A stretch of DNA of 22,365 nt, taken from Thermoanaerobacterium thermosulfurigenes (GTDB lineage: Bacteria; Bacillota; Thermoanaerobacteria; Thermoanaerobacterales; Thermoanaerobacteraceae). Every line of letters starts with the position of its first letter. The first letter of the stretch is position 1. The position numbers and the translations under genes were made by a program. Below, one piece after another: positions 1-6,882 of the stretch. The stretch spans positions 1 through 22,365 of the forward strand of contig NZ_JBPODR010000030.1 in assembly GCF_051201035.1 (NCBI RefSeq). The letters run 5' to 3'. The notes beneath the pieces were generated by a model. The model ran no database searches and had not been told where the DNA came from. It saw only the letters and a list, made by a program, of their open reading frames with translations.

Positions 1-116
1 AAAGGATTTCAGAATGAAATTTTGGGGGATAAATTTAAAATATGTCTCCTGAAATTCAGATATATCAGGCAACAGAAGTTGCCGAGAATATTCATAATTA
101 TACGAGGAGGAATAAA
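1..116. other. Leader / upstream tail before yajC, no gene recognised
   Basis: All frames were checked. A short frame from base 2 ends at a TGA at 50-52 and could be the last ~16 codons of an upstream gene, but its residues do not match the C-terminus of Tgt, the usual neighbour of yajC. A 6-bp stem-loop lies at 68-83 (GGCAAC, loop AGAA, GTTGCC). No convincing promoter is visible. A long open frame runs from 42 into yajC, but the ribosome site at 104-110 argues against that start. Confidence 0.4.
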
Positions 117-401
117 ATGAACGCTCAAACGATTTATTTAATTGGCGAAATTGTAATTTTTATGGCAATTTTTTACTTTCTATTGATATTGCCACAGCAG
201 AGAAGGGAAAAGAAAGAGAAAGCTATGATTGATGCATTAAAACCTGGTGACGAGATTCTTACAAAAAGCGGTATCTACGGCAAGATATTAAACATAAAAG
301 ACGATGCGATTACGATTGAAGTAGGCGCCGATAAAGTCAAATTAAAGATAGCCAAATGGTCTGTAGGAAAAGTATTAAGTTCACAAAGCGAAAACAAATA
401 A
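117..401 (+). CDS. yajC: YajC, Sec translocase accessory subunit
   Basis: Small single-span membrane protein that associates with SecD and SecF and supports Sec-dependent secretion. The 94-residue product begins MNAQTIYLIGEIVIF. One hydrophobic helix lies at about residues 6-26, followed by the family signature LPQQRREKKEKAMIDALKPG and a small beta-rich cytoplasmic domain (GDEILTKSGIYGKI...). Length fits the family. The ATG at 117 is preceded by GAGGAGG at 104-110 with 6-nt spacing, so I prefer it to the ATG at 42, which has no ribosome site. An intrinsic terminator follows at once. secD and secF lie 2.2 kb downstream, separated by the SCIFF locus, so YajC is near its partners but probably on its own transcript. 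Identification is from sequence pattern and context. Confidence 0.95.
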   Translation: MNAQTIYLIGEIVIFMAIFYFLLILPQQRREKKEKAMIDALKPGDEILTKSGIYGKILNIKDDAITIEVGADKVKLKIAKWSVGKVLSSQSENK

Positions 402-404
402 AAA

Positions 405-428
405 GATGCGGGAAACCGCATTTTTTTG
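405..428 (+). terminator. Intrinsic terminator after yajC
   Basis: Perfect 6-bp stem ATGCGG (406-411) / CCGCAT (416-421) capped by a GAAA tetraloop and followed directly by seven T residues (421-427). It starts 4 nt after the yajC stop, so it ends the yajC transcript and separates it from the SCIFF locus. Confidence 0.92.
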
Positions 429-498
429 CTTTAATAAGATGTAATATTGTCTTTTTTACAAGCATAAAATTTACTGATGAAAAAAGGGAGGTGCTTTA

Positions 499-891
499 AT
501 GAAAAGCAAAACTCAAAATTACAACGACAGAATATTAAACATACCTGGTATAATAGTTGGATTGCTAATAAGCTATATAATTACGCTTCTATTTTTTATA
601 ATTTATGCGTTGGTATTGACATATACACCACTTTCAGAATTAACGCTTCCCACGCTTACAATGCTTATAACGATAATTGGCATAGTTTTATCTGGTGCTA
701 TAGCTGCCCGCAATACAAAAAGCAAAGGTTGGTTAAATGGTGGCTTAGCAGGTCTTCTCTATGTTCTCCTTATGCTGTTTTTAGGAGTTTATTTTGTAAA
801 AGAAGCTGGAATAAATGCTGGAATAGCTTTAAAGCTTATTTGGGGAGTTATTTTGGGTGCTATAGGTGGCATGATAGGGATAAATCTATAG
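499..891 (+). CDS. TIGR04086-type small integral membrane protein
   Basis: 130-residue hydrophobic protein with four likely membrane helices: about residues 16-40 (IPGIIVGLLISYIITLLFF), 50-70, 82-100 and 110-130 (LIWGVILGAIGGMIGINL). A short basic segment (AARNTKSKG, about 69-77) forms a loop. From memory, clostridial genomes often carry a protein of this size beside the SCIFF peptide, named only as the TIGR04086 family; its function is unknown to me. The ATG at 499 has GGGAGGTG at 486-493 (5-nt spacing). The gene lies between the yajC terminator and the scfA promoter, and its stop is just 2 nt from the likely -35 region of scfA. A role in handling or exporting the SCIFF peptide is a guess from position alone. 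A longer frame in another register (477-920) overlaps it and is a shadow. Confidence 0.75.
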   Translation: MKSKTQNYNDRILNIPGIIVGLLISYIITLLFFIIYALVLTYTPLSELTLPTLTMLITIIGIVLSGAIAARNTKSKGWLNGGLAGLLYVLLMLFLGVYFVKEAGINAGIALKLIWGVILGAIGGMIGINL

Positions 892-893
892 CT

Positions 894-921
894 TTTATTG
901 TCGTGAATTATATGTTATAAT
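894..921 (+). promoter_or_regulatory. Extended -10 promoter of scfA
   Basis: TGTTATAAT at 913-921 is a perfect extended -10 element (TG, one base, TATAAT at 916-921). The -35 region is weak (TTTATT at 894-899, 16-bp spacing), as is common with extended -10 promoters. The expected start near 928 leaves a leader of less than 20 nt, most of it the ribosome site GAGGAGG at 931-937. Confidence 0.75.
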
Positions 922-944
922 CAAAAGGAAGAGGAGGTATGAAA

Positions 945-1082
945 ATGAGACATATTGTAACAATCAACAGAACATCATTGAAAGATAGCCTGAAAAAACC
1001 TGGCTGTGGAGAATGTCAGGCATCATGCCAATCTGCTTGCAAGACTTCGTGCACTGTTGCAAATCAGGAGTGCCAAAATTAA
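945..1082 (+). CDS. scfA: SCIFF ranthipeptide precursor (six cysteines in forty-five residues)
   Basis: 45-residue precursor of a sulfur-bridged RiPP, too short for ordinary ORF calling. It begins MRHIVTINRTSLKDSLKKPG, which acts as leader, followed by a Cys-rich core with cysteines at 21, 24, 28, 32, 36 and 43 (spacing CxxCxxxCxxxCxxxCx6C). From memory, the Clostridium thermocellum homologue CteA receives a thioether from Cys32 to Thr37; C32 and T37 are both present here. Start choice: GAGGAGG at 931-937 is 7 nt from the ATG at 945, whereas the in-frame ATG at 939 is only 1 nt away, so I take 945. The gene has its own strong promoter. The radical SAM maturase follows 62 nt downstream. The mature product's role is not settled; regulatory or quorum-type functions have been proposed for ranthipeptides in clostridia. 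Confidence 0.95.
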   Translation: MRHIVTINRTSLKDSLKKPGCGECQASCQSACKTSCTVANQECQN

Positions 1083-1093
1083 TTTACATAGGC

Positions 1094-1124
1094 AAGTGGC
1101 AGTAATGATATGTTACTGCCACTT
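1094..1124 (+). promoter_or_regulatory. Stem-loop between scfA and scfB
   Basis: Perfect 12-bp inverted repeat AAGTGGCAGTAA (1094-1105) / TTACTGCCACTT (1113-1124) with a 7-nt loop TGATATG. There is no T tract after either arm, so it is not a standard intrinsic terminator. It lies 11 nt after the scfA stop and 9 nt before the scfB ribosome site (AGGAGGT, 1134-1140). It probably stabilises the 3' end of a scfA transcript or partly blocks read-through, so that peptide exceeds enzyme. Confidence 0.75.
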
Positions 1125-1144
1125 AAAATGTATAGGAGGTTAAG

Positions 1145-2524
1145 ATGCATAGCATAATACATAAATTTAGACAATTAGGAATGAATATCGTATTAGATCC
1201 TGTTAGTGGAGCAATACATGTTGTGGATGATTTAACTTATGAATTGTTGGATTTATATTTAGATAATGACTTTGATATGATATGTGATTTATTAAAAGAT
1301 AAATACGCTGAATCGGATATTAAAGAAGCGTACGATGAAATAGAGTCTCTCCGTCAAAAAGGTCTTCTTTATTCTGAAGATGTGTACAAGGATATAGAAG
1401 TAAGCAGAAAAGATTCTGTGATAAAAGCTATTTGCCTTAATGTGGCACATGATTGCAATTTAAGATGTAGTTACTGTTTTGCGTCAACTGGCGATTTTAA
1501 AGGTGGCAGGAAGTTGATGCCGTATGAAGTAGGCAAAAAAGCTATAGATTTTTTAATCAAAAATTCAGGAAACAGGAAGATCGTAGAAGTGGATTTTTTT
1601 GGAGGAGAACCGCTTTTAAACTTTGATGTTGTAAAAAAATTGGTTGATTATGGAAGAGAAGAAGCAAAAAAATATGGAAAGACTATTAAATACACTATAA
1701 CTACGAATGGTGTATTATTAGATGAAGAGAAAGCCACATACATAAATGAGAATTTTTCTAATGTAGTGTTGAGTCTTGATGGCAGAAAAGAGATAAATGA
1801 TGCTATGAGAAAAAGGATTGATGGCAGTGGTTCTTACGATGTGATTTTCCCCAAAATTAAAAACTTTGTTTTAAAAAGAGGCAATAAGGAACATTACGTT
1901 AGAGGAACCTTTACAGCTAAAAATCTTGATTTTTCCGAAGATGTACTGCATTTGGCCGATATGGGAATAAGGGAAATCTCAGTAGAACCTGTAGTGGAAA
2001 AAGAAGATACAGATTACACATTAAAGCAAGAACATTTAGAAAAGATTTTAAAAGAATATGACAAGCTTGCCGAAAAGTATGTAGAGAGAATGGAGGATGA
2101 CAGACCTTTTTCATTCTATCATTTTAAAATAAGTTTGGATAACGGCCCTTGCATCAAAAAAAGGCTTCAGGGTTGTGGTGCCGGGTTTGAATATGCGGCT
2201 GTAACTCCTGATGGTGAAATATACCCATGTCATCAATTTGTAGGAAATGATTCTTTCAAATTAGGTAGTGTTTACACAGGAATTGAAAATAAAGAGCTAC
2301 AAGAGGAATTCATGGAAAGCGATATATATAAGAGAGAAGAGTGTAGCAAATGTTGGGCGAGATTTTACTGCAGCGGTGGATGCTTTGCCAACAATTATAA
2401 TATTAACGAGGACATAAATAAACCATATGAACTGTCTTGTGAGATGCAGAAAAAGAGATTTGAGTGTGCTATAGCAATTAAAGCTTATGAAATGTTAAAA
2501 GAAAATAATATTTATGAAAAATAG
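1145..2524 (+). CDS. scfB: SCIFF radical SAM/SPASM maturase
   Basis: Radical SAM enzyme that installs thioether crosslinks in the SCIFF peptide. Of 459 residues, about 1-85 form a small peptide-recognition (RRE/PqqD-like) region. The radical SAM core carries C104-x3-C108-x2-C111 for the [4Fe-4S]-SAM cluster, followed by a GGEP motif at 153-156 that contacts SAM. The SPASM region for auxiliary clusters spans about 330-445, with cysteines at 336, 344, 362, 400, 403, 409, 413, 432 and 441, including CSKCWARFYCSGGC. Length matches characterised homologues such as CteB (about 450 residues). The ATG at 1145 follows AGGAGGT at 1134-1140. It is downstream of its substrate and shares transcription with it through a stem-loop. 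No terminator is evident after it; secD has its own promoter. Confidence 0.95.
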   Translation: MHSIIHKFRQLGMNIVLDPVSGAIHVVDDLTYELLDLYLDNDFDMICDLLKDKYAESDIKEAYDEIESLRQKGLLYSEDVYKDIEVSRKDSVIKAICLNVAHDCNLRCSYCFASTGDFKGGRKLMPYEVGKKAIDFLIKNSGNRKIVEVDFFGGEPLLNFDVVKKLVDYGREEAKKYGKTIKYTITTNGVLLDEEKATYINENFSNVVLSLDGRKEINDAMRKRIDGSGSYDVIFPKIKNFVLKRGNKEHYVRGTFTAKNLDFSEDVLHLADMGIREISVEPVVEKEDTDYTLKQEHLEKILKEYDKLAEKYVERMEDDRPFSFYHFKISLDNGPCIKKRLQGCGAGFEYAAVTPDGEIYPCHQFVGNDSFKLGSVYTGIENKELQEEFMESDIYKREECSKCWARFYCSGGCFANNYNINEDINKPYELSCEMQKKRFECAIAIKAYEMLKENNIYEK

Positions 2525-2545
2525 TAAGCTATGGCAATTTGATAA

Positions 2546-2574
2546 TTGACCGTTTACAATAAAAGTAATATAAT
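2546..2574 (+). promoter_or_regulatory. Promoter of secD-secF operon
   Basis: TTGACC (2546-2551), 17-bp spacer, perfect TATAAT (2569-2574). Expected transcription start is near 2581, giving a ~25-nt leader. This is the best sigma-A-type match in the first 5 kb. Confidence 0.85.
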
Positions 2575-2606
2575 AAAACGTAGCGAACAAAAGAAAGGGG
2601 ATAATG

Positions 2607-3842
2607 ATGAAATCGAGAGGATTGGCAAAATTTTTATCAGTAATCGTGCTTGCCATAATAGTAGCGTATGTTGCTTTTTATGGTGTAAATGCCGGAAATT
2701 ATTCGATTAAGCCAGTTCAAGACAGTATAAGGCTGGGACTTGACTTAAGAGGTGGTGTCTACGTCTTGGAACAGGCACAAGGGAATGTTTCTCAAGATGC
2801 TATGACAAGGGCGATTTCAATAATAAGAAACAGAGTAGATGCTTTAGGCGTATCACAACCGCTTATAGTTCAACAAGGATCCAATAGGATAAGAATAGAG
2901 ATTCCAGGTGTTAACGATCCTGATCAAGTTATTTCTTACTTAGGACAGACAGCACAGCTTAAATTTGTAGGGCCTGATGGCAAAGTTATATTGACAGGTG
3001 CGGATGTTAAAGACTCAAAAGCAGTTTATCAAACGACTCAGACCGGTGTACAGGAGCCAGTTGTTACACTTGATTTAAACAGCAAAGGTGCGAAAGCTTT
3101 TGCAGATGCGACAGCAAAGTTTGTAGGCAAGCAAATAGCAATAGTCCTTGACGATAAGACCATATCTGCGCCAGTAGTACAAGAGCAGATTCCTGATGGC
3201 AAAGCGGTTATAAATGGGATGAAGGACTTTGATGAAGCAAAAAATCTGGCCAACCTTATAAGAGGTGGGGCACTTCCAGTGACGCTGAAACAGGTTGAAT
3301 ACAGCTCTGTTGGTGCTACATTAGGACCAAGTGCATTAAAAGCAAGTGAAGAAGCAGGTATGTATGGACTCTTAATAGTTTTATTGTTTATGATAGCTTT
3401 CTATAGACTGCCTGGATTGATAGCAGATATAGCTCTTGGAATATACATTGTAATAAACTTTATAGTATACGCATTGTTGCATGTCACATTGGATTTGCCT
3501 GGTATTGCTGGTATGCTTTTGTCAATAGGTATGGCAGTTGATGCCAATATAATCATTTTTGAGAGAATGAAAGAAGAGATGAGAGCAGGAAAATCCATAA
3601 GAGCTTCCTTAGACGCCGGATTTAGAAAAGCATTTGTGGCTGTATTTGATTCAAACATAACAACCCTTATTGCTGCATTTGTCTTGTTCTTCATGGGAGC
3701 AGGAACGGTAAAAGGATTTGCATTGACGCTTATAATCGGTGTTATCTCAAGTATGTTTACTGCAATAACTGTTTCAAGGTTCTTACTTAAGTCGATTGTT
3801 GAAACAGAATTCACTAAGAATATCAGAGTATACGGTGCATAA
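2607..3842 (+). CDS. secD: SecD, protein translocase subunit
   Basis: Membrane protein of the SecDF complex, an RND-family partner of SecYEG that uses the proton gradient to pull secreted proteins out. The 411-residue product has an N-terminal helix at about 8-26, the D1 signature LGLDLRGGVYV at 43-53, a large external domain (about 55-235) with the family phrase IIRNRVDALGVSQP, and five more helices after about 250. The conserved SIGMAVDANIIIFERMKEE segment begins at 306; D312 lies in the membrane and corresponds to the Asp needed for proton transfer in E. coli SecD. Two ATGs are adjacent (2604 and 2607); AAAGGGG ends at 2600, so 2607 has better spacing. secF follows 13 nt later with its own ribosome site. 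Separate secD and secF are usual in clostridia. Confidence 0.96.
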   Translation: MKSRGLAKFLSVIVLAIIVAYVAFYGVNAGNYSIKPVQDSIRLGLDLRGGVYVLEQAQGNVSQDAMTRAISIIRNRVDALGVSQPLIVQQGSNRIRIEIPGVNDPDQVISYLGQTAQLKFVGPDGKVILTGADVKDSKAVYQTTQTGVQEPVVTLDLNSKGAKAFADATAKFVGKQIAIVLDDKTISAPVVQEQIPDGKAVINGMKDFDEAKNLANLIRGGALPVTLKQVEYSSVGATLGPSALKASEEAGMYGLLIVLLFMIAFYRLPGLIADIALGIYIVINFIVYALLHVTLDLPGIAGMLLSIGMAVDANIIIFERMKEEMRAGKSIRASLDAGFRKAFVAVFDSNITTLIAAFVLFFMGAGTVKGFALTLIIGVISSMFTAITVSRFLLKSIVETEFTKNIRVYGA

Positions 3843-3855
3843 GGAGGCGAATATA

Positions 3856-4794
3856 ATGAGATGGAATAATATAAAGTGGAACATAGATGTAATTGGAAAG
3901 ACGAAAGTGTGGTTTACAATATCAGGCATAATAATACTTGCAGGACTTATTGCTTTATTTACGATGGGATTAAATTGGGGACTTGACTTTACTGGAGGTA
4001 CTGTAGTTGAATTTAATATGCATAAGCCTGTGACGATTGCCATGAATAATGAAATTACAAGTATTTTAAAAAGCAATGGTGTTAAAGATTCGCAGGTAAA
4101 AGCTATTGGTCCCAATAACACGTATGTTTCAATAACGACTCCAAGCCTTGACGATAAGACGAGGACTGCCGTTATAAATGCTATAGAATCTAAGTATAAA
4201 CTTACTGTTAAAGACCTTGTATCGTCACAGAATGTCAGTGCATCCATAGGTAAAGAGATGCAGTTTGGAACGATTTTAGCATCTGCCGTAGCTGCACTTC
4301 TTATACTTATTTACATTGGCTTCAGGTTTAATTTCGAGATGGGTGCTGCGGCTGTCTTAGCTTTGATACACGATATTTTAATAATGATTTCTGCTTATGC
4401 ACTGCTTAGAATTGTTGTAGATACTCCATTCGTTGCTGCTATACTTACGGTTTTTGGTTATTCTATCAATGATACGATTGTTATTTTTGACAGAATTAGG
4501 GACAATATAAAATTGATGAGAAAGGCAAGCTATAAAGAGATAGCAAATGTCAGCGTAAATGAGACGATGACCCGGTCGATAAATACTGTCATGACAGTTT
4601 TGCTGATGCTTATACTTATGTACTTCTTTGGACCTGCATCTATAAAGAGTTTTGCTTTGCCTCTTTTAGTTGGTATTACTAGCGGTGCATATTCATCAAT
4701 ATTTATTGCTAGTCCGCTTTGGGTTATATTTAAGGATAAAGAAGGAAAAAATAGAGTAGGAAACAAGGTAGGAAATAAACCTCAAAAAGCATGA
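3856..4794 (+). CDS. secF: SecF, protein translocase subunit
   Basis: Second half of the SecDF proton-driven translocation motor. It has 312 residues: a first helix at about 18-38, the family signature GLDFTGGTVVEF at 42-53, an external domain to about 130, then a cluster of five helices. VFGYSINDTIVIFDRIRDN begins at 199; D206 is the membrane Asp matching E. coli SecF D213. The C-terminus is short and basic (KDKEGKNRVGNKVGNKPQKA). I start at the ATG at 3856 because AAGGAGG (3841-3847) precedes it by 8 nt. The frame is open back to 3796 inside secD, but that part has no ribosome site and is not family sequence. The next gene starts 14 nt after the stop. Confidence 0.96.
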   Translation: MRWNNIKWNIDVIGKTKVWFTISGIIILAGLIALFTMGLNWGLDFTGGTVVEFNMHKPVTIAMNNEITSILKSNGVKDSQVKAIGPNNTYVSITTPSLDDKTRTAVINAIESKYKLTVKDLVSSQNVSASIGKEMQFGTILASAVAALLILIYIGFRFNFEMGAAAVLALIHDILIMISAYALLRIVVDTPFVAAILTVFGYSINDTIVIFDRIRDNIKLMRKASYKEIANVSVNETMTRSINTVMTVLLMLILMYFFGPASIKSFALPLLVGITSGAYSSIFIASPLWVIFKDKEGKNRVGNKVGNKPQKA

Positions 4795-4808
4795 TAGGAG
4801 GTGATAGC

Positions 4809-5120
4809 ATGCTTAAAGAGATGTTTCTTGCAGGGCTTGGTGCTGTTTCTTTGACAAAAGATAAGATAGAGGAGATCGCTCAAGAGCTTGTAAAGCGTGG
4901 CGAACTTACTGCAGAAGACAAAAACAATTTCATAAATAGTGCATTGAATTCTGTAAATAAACAGAAGCAAGTCATTAAAGAAAAGGCTTATGAGAATATT
5001 CAGCAAATGGCTAAGGAAGCAAATTTAGTGACGAGAGAAGAATACGATCTTTTGTTGGCGCGGATAGCTGAACTGGAAAGCAAATTAGATCAGCTTATTC
5101 AGAACAATCAGAATATGTAA
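4809..5120 (+). CDS. Phasin-like small helical protein
   Basis: 103-residue protein beginning MLKEMFLAGLGAVSLTKDKIEEIAQELVKRGELTAEDKNNF. A short amphipathic N-terminus is followed by charged helical heptads, and the C-terminal part (about 72-100, REEYDLLLARIAELESKLDQL) looks like a short coiled coil. The shape (GLGAVSLTKDKIEE, then LVKRGELTAED) matches proteins annotated as phasin or polyhydroxyalkanoate granule-associated. No PHA synthase is in the window and the phasin name does not prove that role. TAGGAGGTG at 4795-4803 fixes the ATG at 4809. It is the last gene of the secDF transcript, and a hairpin follows. The next gene is a UbiB/ABC1-type kinase; such small proteins are often paired with these kinases, so partnership is plausible but inferred. 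Confidence 0.75.
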   Translation: MLKEMFLAGLGAVSLTKDKIEEIAQELVKRGELTAEDKNNFINSALNSVNKQKQVIKEKAYENIQQMAKEANLVTREEYDLLLARIAELESKLDQLIQNNQNM

Positions 5121-5131
5121 ATTTCTTAATT

Positions 5132-5172
5132 AGTGGCATAATACTTTTAAGTATGTTGCCGCTATATTTTTA
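5132..5172 (+). terminator. Probable terminator after the phasin-like gene
   Basis: Interrupted hairpin: AGTGGCA (5132-5138) pairs with TGCCGCT (5157-5163, one G-U), a 2x2 mismatch follows, then ATACTT (5141-5146) pairs with AAGTAT. A modest T-rich run (TATTTTTAT) follows at 5164-5172. Termination may be partial, because no clear separate promoter was found for the downstream kinase gene. Confidence 0.6.
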
Positions 5173-5185
5173 TTGAGGTGTGGAA

Positions 5186-6856
5186 ATGAATCTGTTCAGT
5201 ATTTTTTCAACGAGAAGGTATATAAAAAGGTATAGGGAAATACTAAAAATACTCACAAAAAATGGATTTGGTTTTATAAGCGAAGTATTGTCAAAGAAAA
5301 AGAGCATACCGTTTGTTTATATACGGAAGAATGATTTACCGATTGCTTTATCTGAAAGGATTCGAATTACTTTAGAGGAGTTAGGGCCTACATTTGTGAA
5401 GATGGGGCAGTTATTAAGCACAAGACCTGATTTGCTTCCACATGATGTGATTAATGAGTTATCAAAGCTTCAAGATGATGTTCCGCCTGTAGAGTTTGAT
5501 ACAATGCGCCAAATCGTTGAAGATGAATTGGGAGATAAAATTTCTAATTTATTCTTGACTTTTGATAAAGAGCCAATAGCGTCTGCATCCATTGGGCAAG
5601 TGTACAGAGCAATAACGAGGGAAGGAAATGACGTCGTAGTTAAAGTCCAAAGGCCAGGCGTATATGAGAAAATAACAGCGGATATTATCATCTTAAAGAC
5701 AATTGCAAAGATATTGAATGAACGACTCACTGATTCACCCGTTGATTTTTTGGATGTGGTAAACGAGTTGTCAGAGTCACTTCTAAATGAATTAGACTAT
5801 ACTTTGGAAGGCAATAACGCAGACAAGTTTAGAGAAAACTTTATTAATGAGCCGTATGTCTACATACCAAAAATATATTGGGAATACACGACAAAAAAAG
5901 TTTTAACAATGGAGTACATTGACGGAATCAGCGTTAAAAACAAGGAAAAATTGCGTGATAGTGGATTTGATTTAAAGAGGATAGCATACAACGGTGCTAT
6001 GTCTATATTCATGCAGATATTCGTCTATGGATTTTTTCATGGCGATCCCCATCCAGGCAATATCCTCATAAGAAGAGATGGAAAGCTGTCATACATAGAT
6101 TTTGGCATTGTAGGATATATAGACAGGTCTAACCGGGAAATGATAGTAGAACTTTTTAAGGCTTTTGTCGACAATGATACAGATGAAGTTGTTTCGATTT
6201 TAACAGATATGGATGCCATAAGAGATGGCGTAAATATAAGGCATTTGAAGTACGATCTTAGCGGGATCATCAGCTATTTTTACAATACTCCTCTTAAAAA
6301 TATAAATATCAATGATTCTGCTAAAAAGATAACTTCAATCATCTACAAGTACAAATTGATCATGCCTGCAGAGTTTACGCTGTTACTAAAATCATTGGCG
6401 ACCATTGAAGGAGTTGGAAAAGAATTAGACCCTGACTTCAGCATATCTGATATTGCTAAAGATTTTGTAAAAAAGATATACATAAACAATTTCAATTTTG
6501 CCAAAACGCTGAGTGAAAATGCAAAAGACCTCCATAAGATATACGTTCATTTAAAGAAGTTTCCATCAAAGCTTCAGGGGATAATTTCAAAGATATTAAA
6601 AGACAATGTAAGAGTAAAATTGGACATTGAAGAGACTGAAAAGATGAAGTACGACCTTAATTCAATGATAAATAAAATGATCATAAGCATTATAGCTGCG
6701 TCGCTTATAATAGGTTCATCACTTATAATGTCTCTAAATGGTGGGTACAAAGTATATGGTTACAATGCAGTGGGCTTAGTTGGCTACTTAATATCGTTTA
6801 TATTATGTATGGCGATTGTCTATTACATACTTTTTATAGAAAAAAAGCGAAAATAA
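5186..6856 (+). CDS. ABC1/UbiB/AarF-type atypical kinase, membrane anchored
   Basis: Member of the ABC1K/UbiB family of atypical protein-kinase-fold ATPases, 556 residues. The signature KxGQ (KMGQ, 72-75, in KMGQLLSTRPDLLP), the Ala/Ser-rich nucleotide loop ASASIGQVY (about 132-140) and the kinase-like lysine in VVKVQRPG (K153) are present. The catalytic-type motif HGDPHPGNIL begins at 285 and the metal-binding YIDFG has D305. Two membrane helices close the protein (about 499-517 and 527-550), as in bacterial homologues. In proteobacteria UbiB helps ubiquinone synthesis, but an anaerobic clostridium is not expected to make ubiquinone, so the substrate is unknown. GAGGTG ends at 5180 and is 5 nt from the ATG at 5186; the GTG at 5180 overlaps that site and is less likely. 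recJ follows after 26 nt. Confidence 0.9.
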   Translation: MNLFSIFSTRRYIKRYREILKILTKNGFGFISEVLSKKKSIPFVYIRKNDLPIALSERIRITLEELGPTFVKMGQLLSTRPDLLPHDVINELSKLQDDVPPVEFDTMRQIVEDELGDKISNLFLTFDKEPIASASIGQVYRAITREGNDVVVKVQRPGVYEKITADIIILKTIAKILNERLTDSPVDFLDVVNELSESLLNELDYTLEGNNADKFRENFINEPYVYIPKIYWEYTTKKVLTMEYIDGISVKNKEKLRDSGFDLKRIAYNGAMSIFMQIFVYGFFHGDPHPGNILIRRDGKLSYIDFGIVGYIDRSNREMIVELFKAFVDNDTDEVVSILTDMDAIRDGVNIRHLKYDLSGIISYFYNTPLKNININDSAKKITSIIYKYKLIMPAEFTLLLKSLATIEGVGKELDPDFSISDIAKDFVKKIYINNFNFAKTLSENAKDLHKIYVHLKKFPSKLQGIISKILKDNVRVKLDIEETEKMKYDLNSMINKMIISIIAASLIIGSSLIMSLNGGYKVYGYNAVGLVGYLISFILCMAIVYYILFIEKKRK

Positions 6857-6882
6857 TGTGTTTTGTGAGGTGACGGAATGAG

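Noticed and set aside
6..24. Terminator at the left edge (ATTTCA / TGAAAT then TTTT)
   Set aside because: Six A/T-rich pairs with a 3-nt loop and only a short T run; too weak to call.
1..52. C-terminus of tgt (queuine tRNA-ribosyltransferase)
   Set aside because: tgt often precedes yajC, but the last possible ~16 codons do not resemble the end of Tgt and there is too little sequence to decide.
477..920. A 147-codon frame overlapping the TIGR04086-type gene
   Set aside because: It is in a different register, with Trp/Tyr/Cys/Ser-rich composition typical of a shadow frame. The 499-891 frame has the better ribosome site and regular membrane helices.
3401..4247. Long minus-strand frames opposite secD and secF
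   Set aside because: They mirror well-defined Sec genes, lack ribosome sites and have no family motifs. The same holds for the other minus-strand frames opposite recJ, relA and the pyr genes.
4809..5120. A polyhydroxyalkanoate granule system
   Set aside because: Only a phasin-like shape supports it. No PHA synthase, depolymerase or thiolase is in the window.
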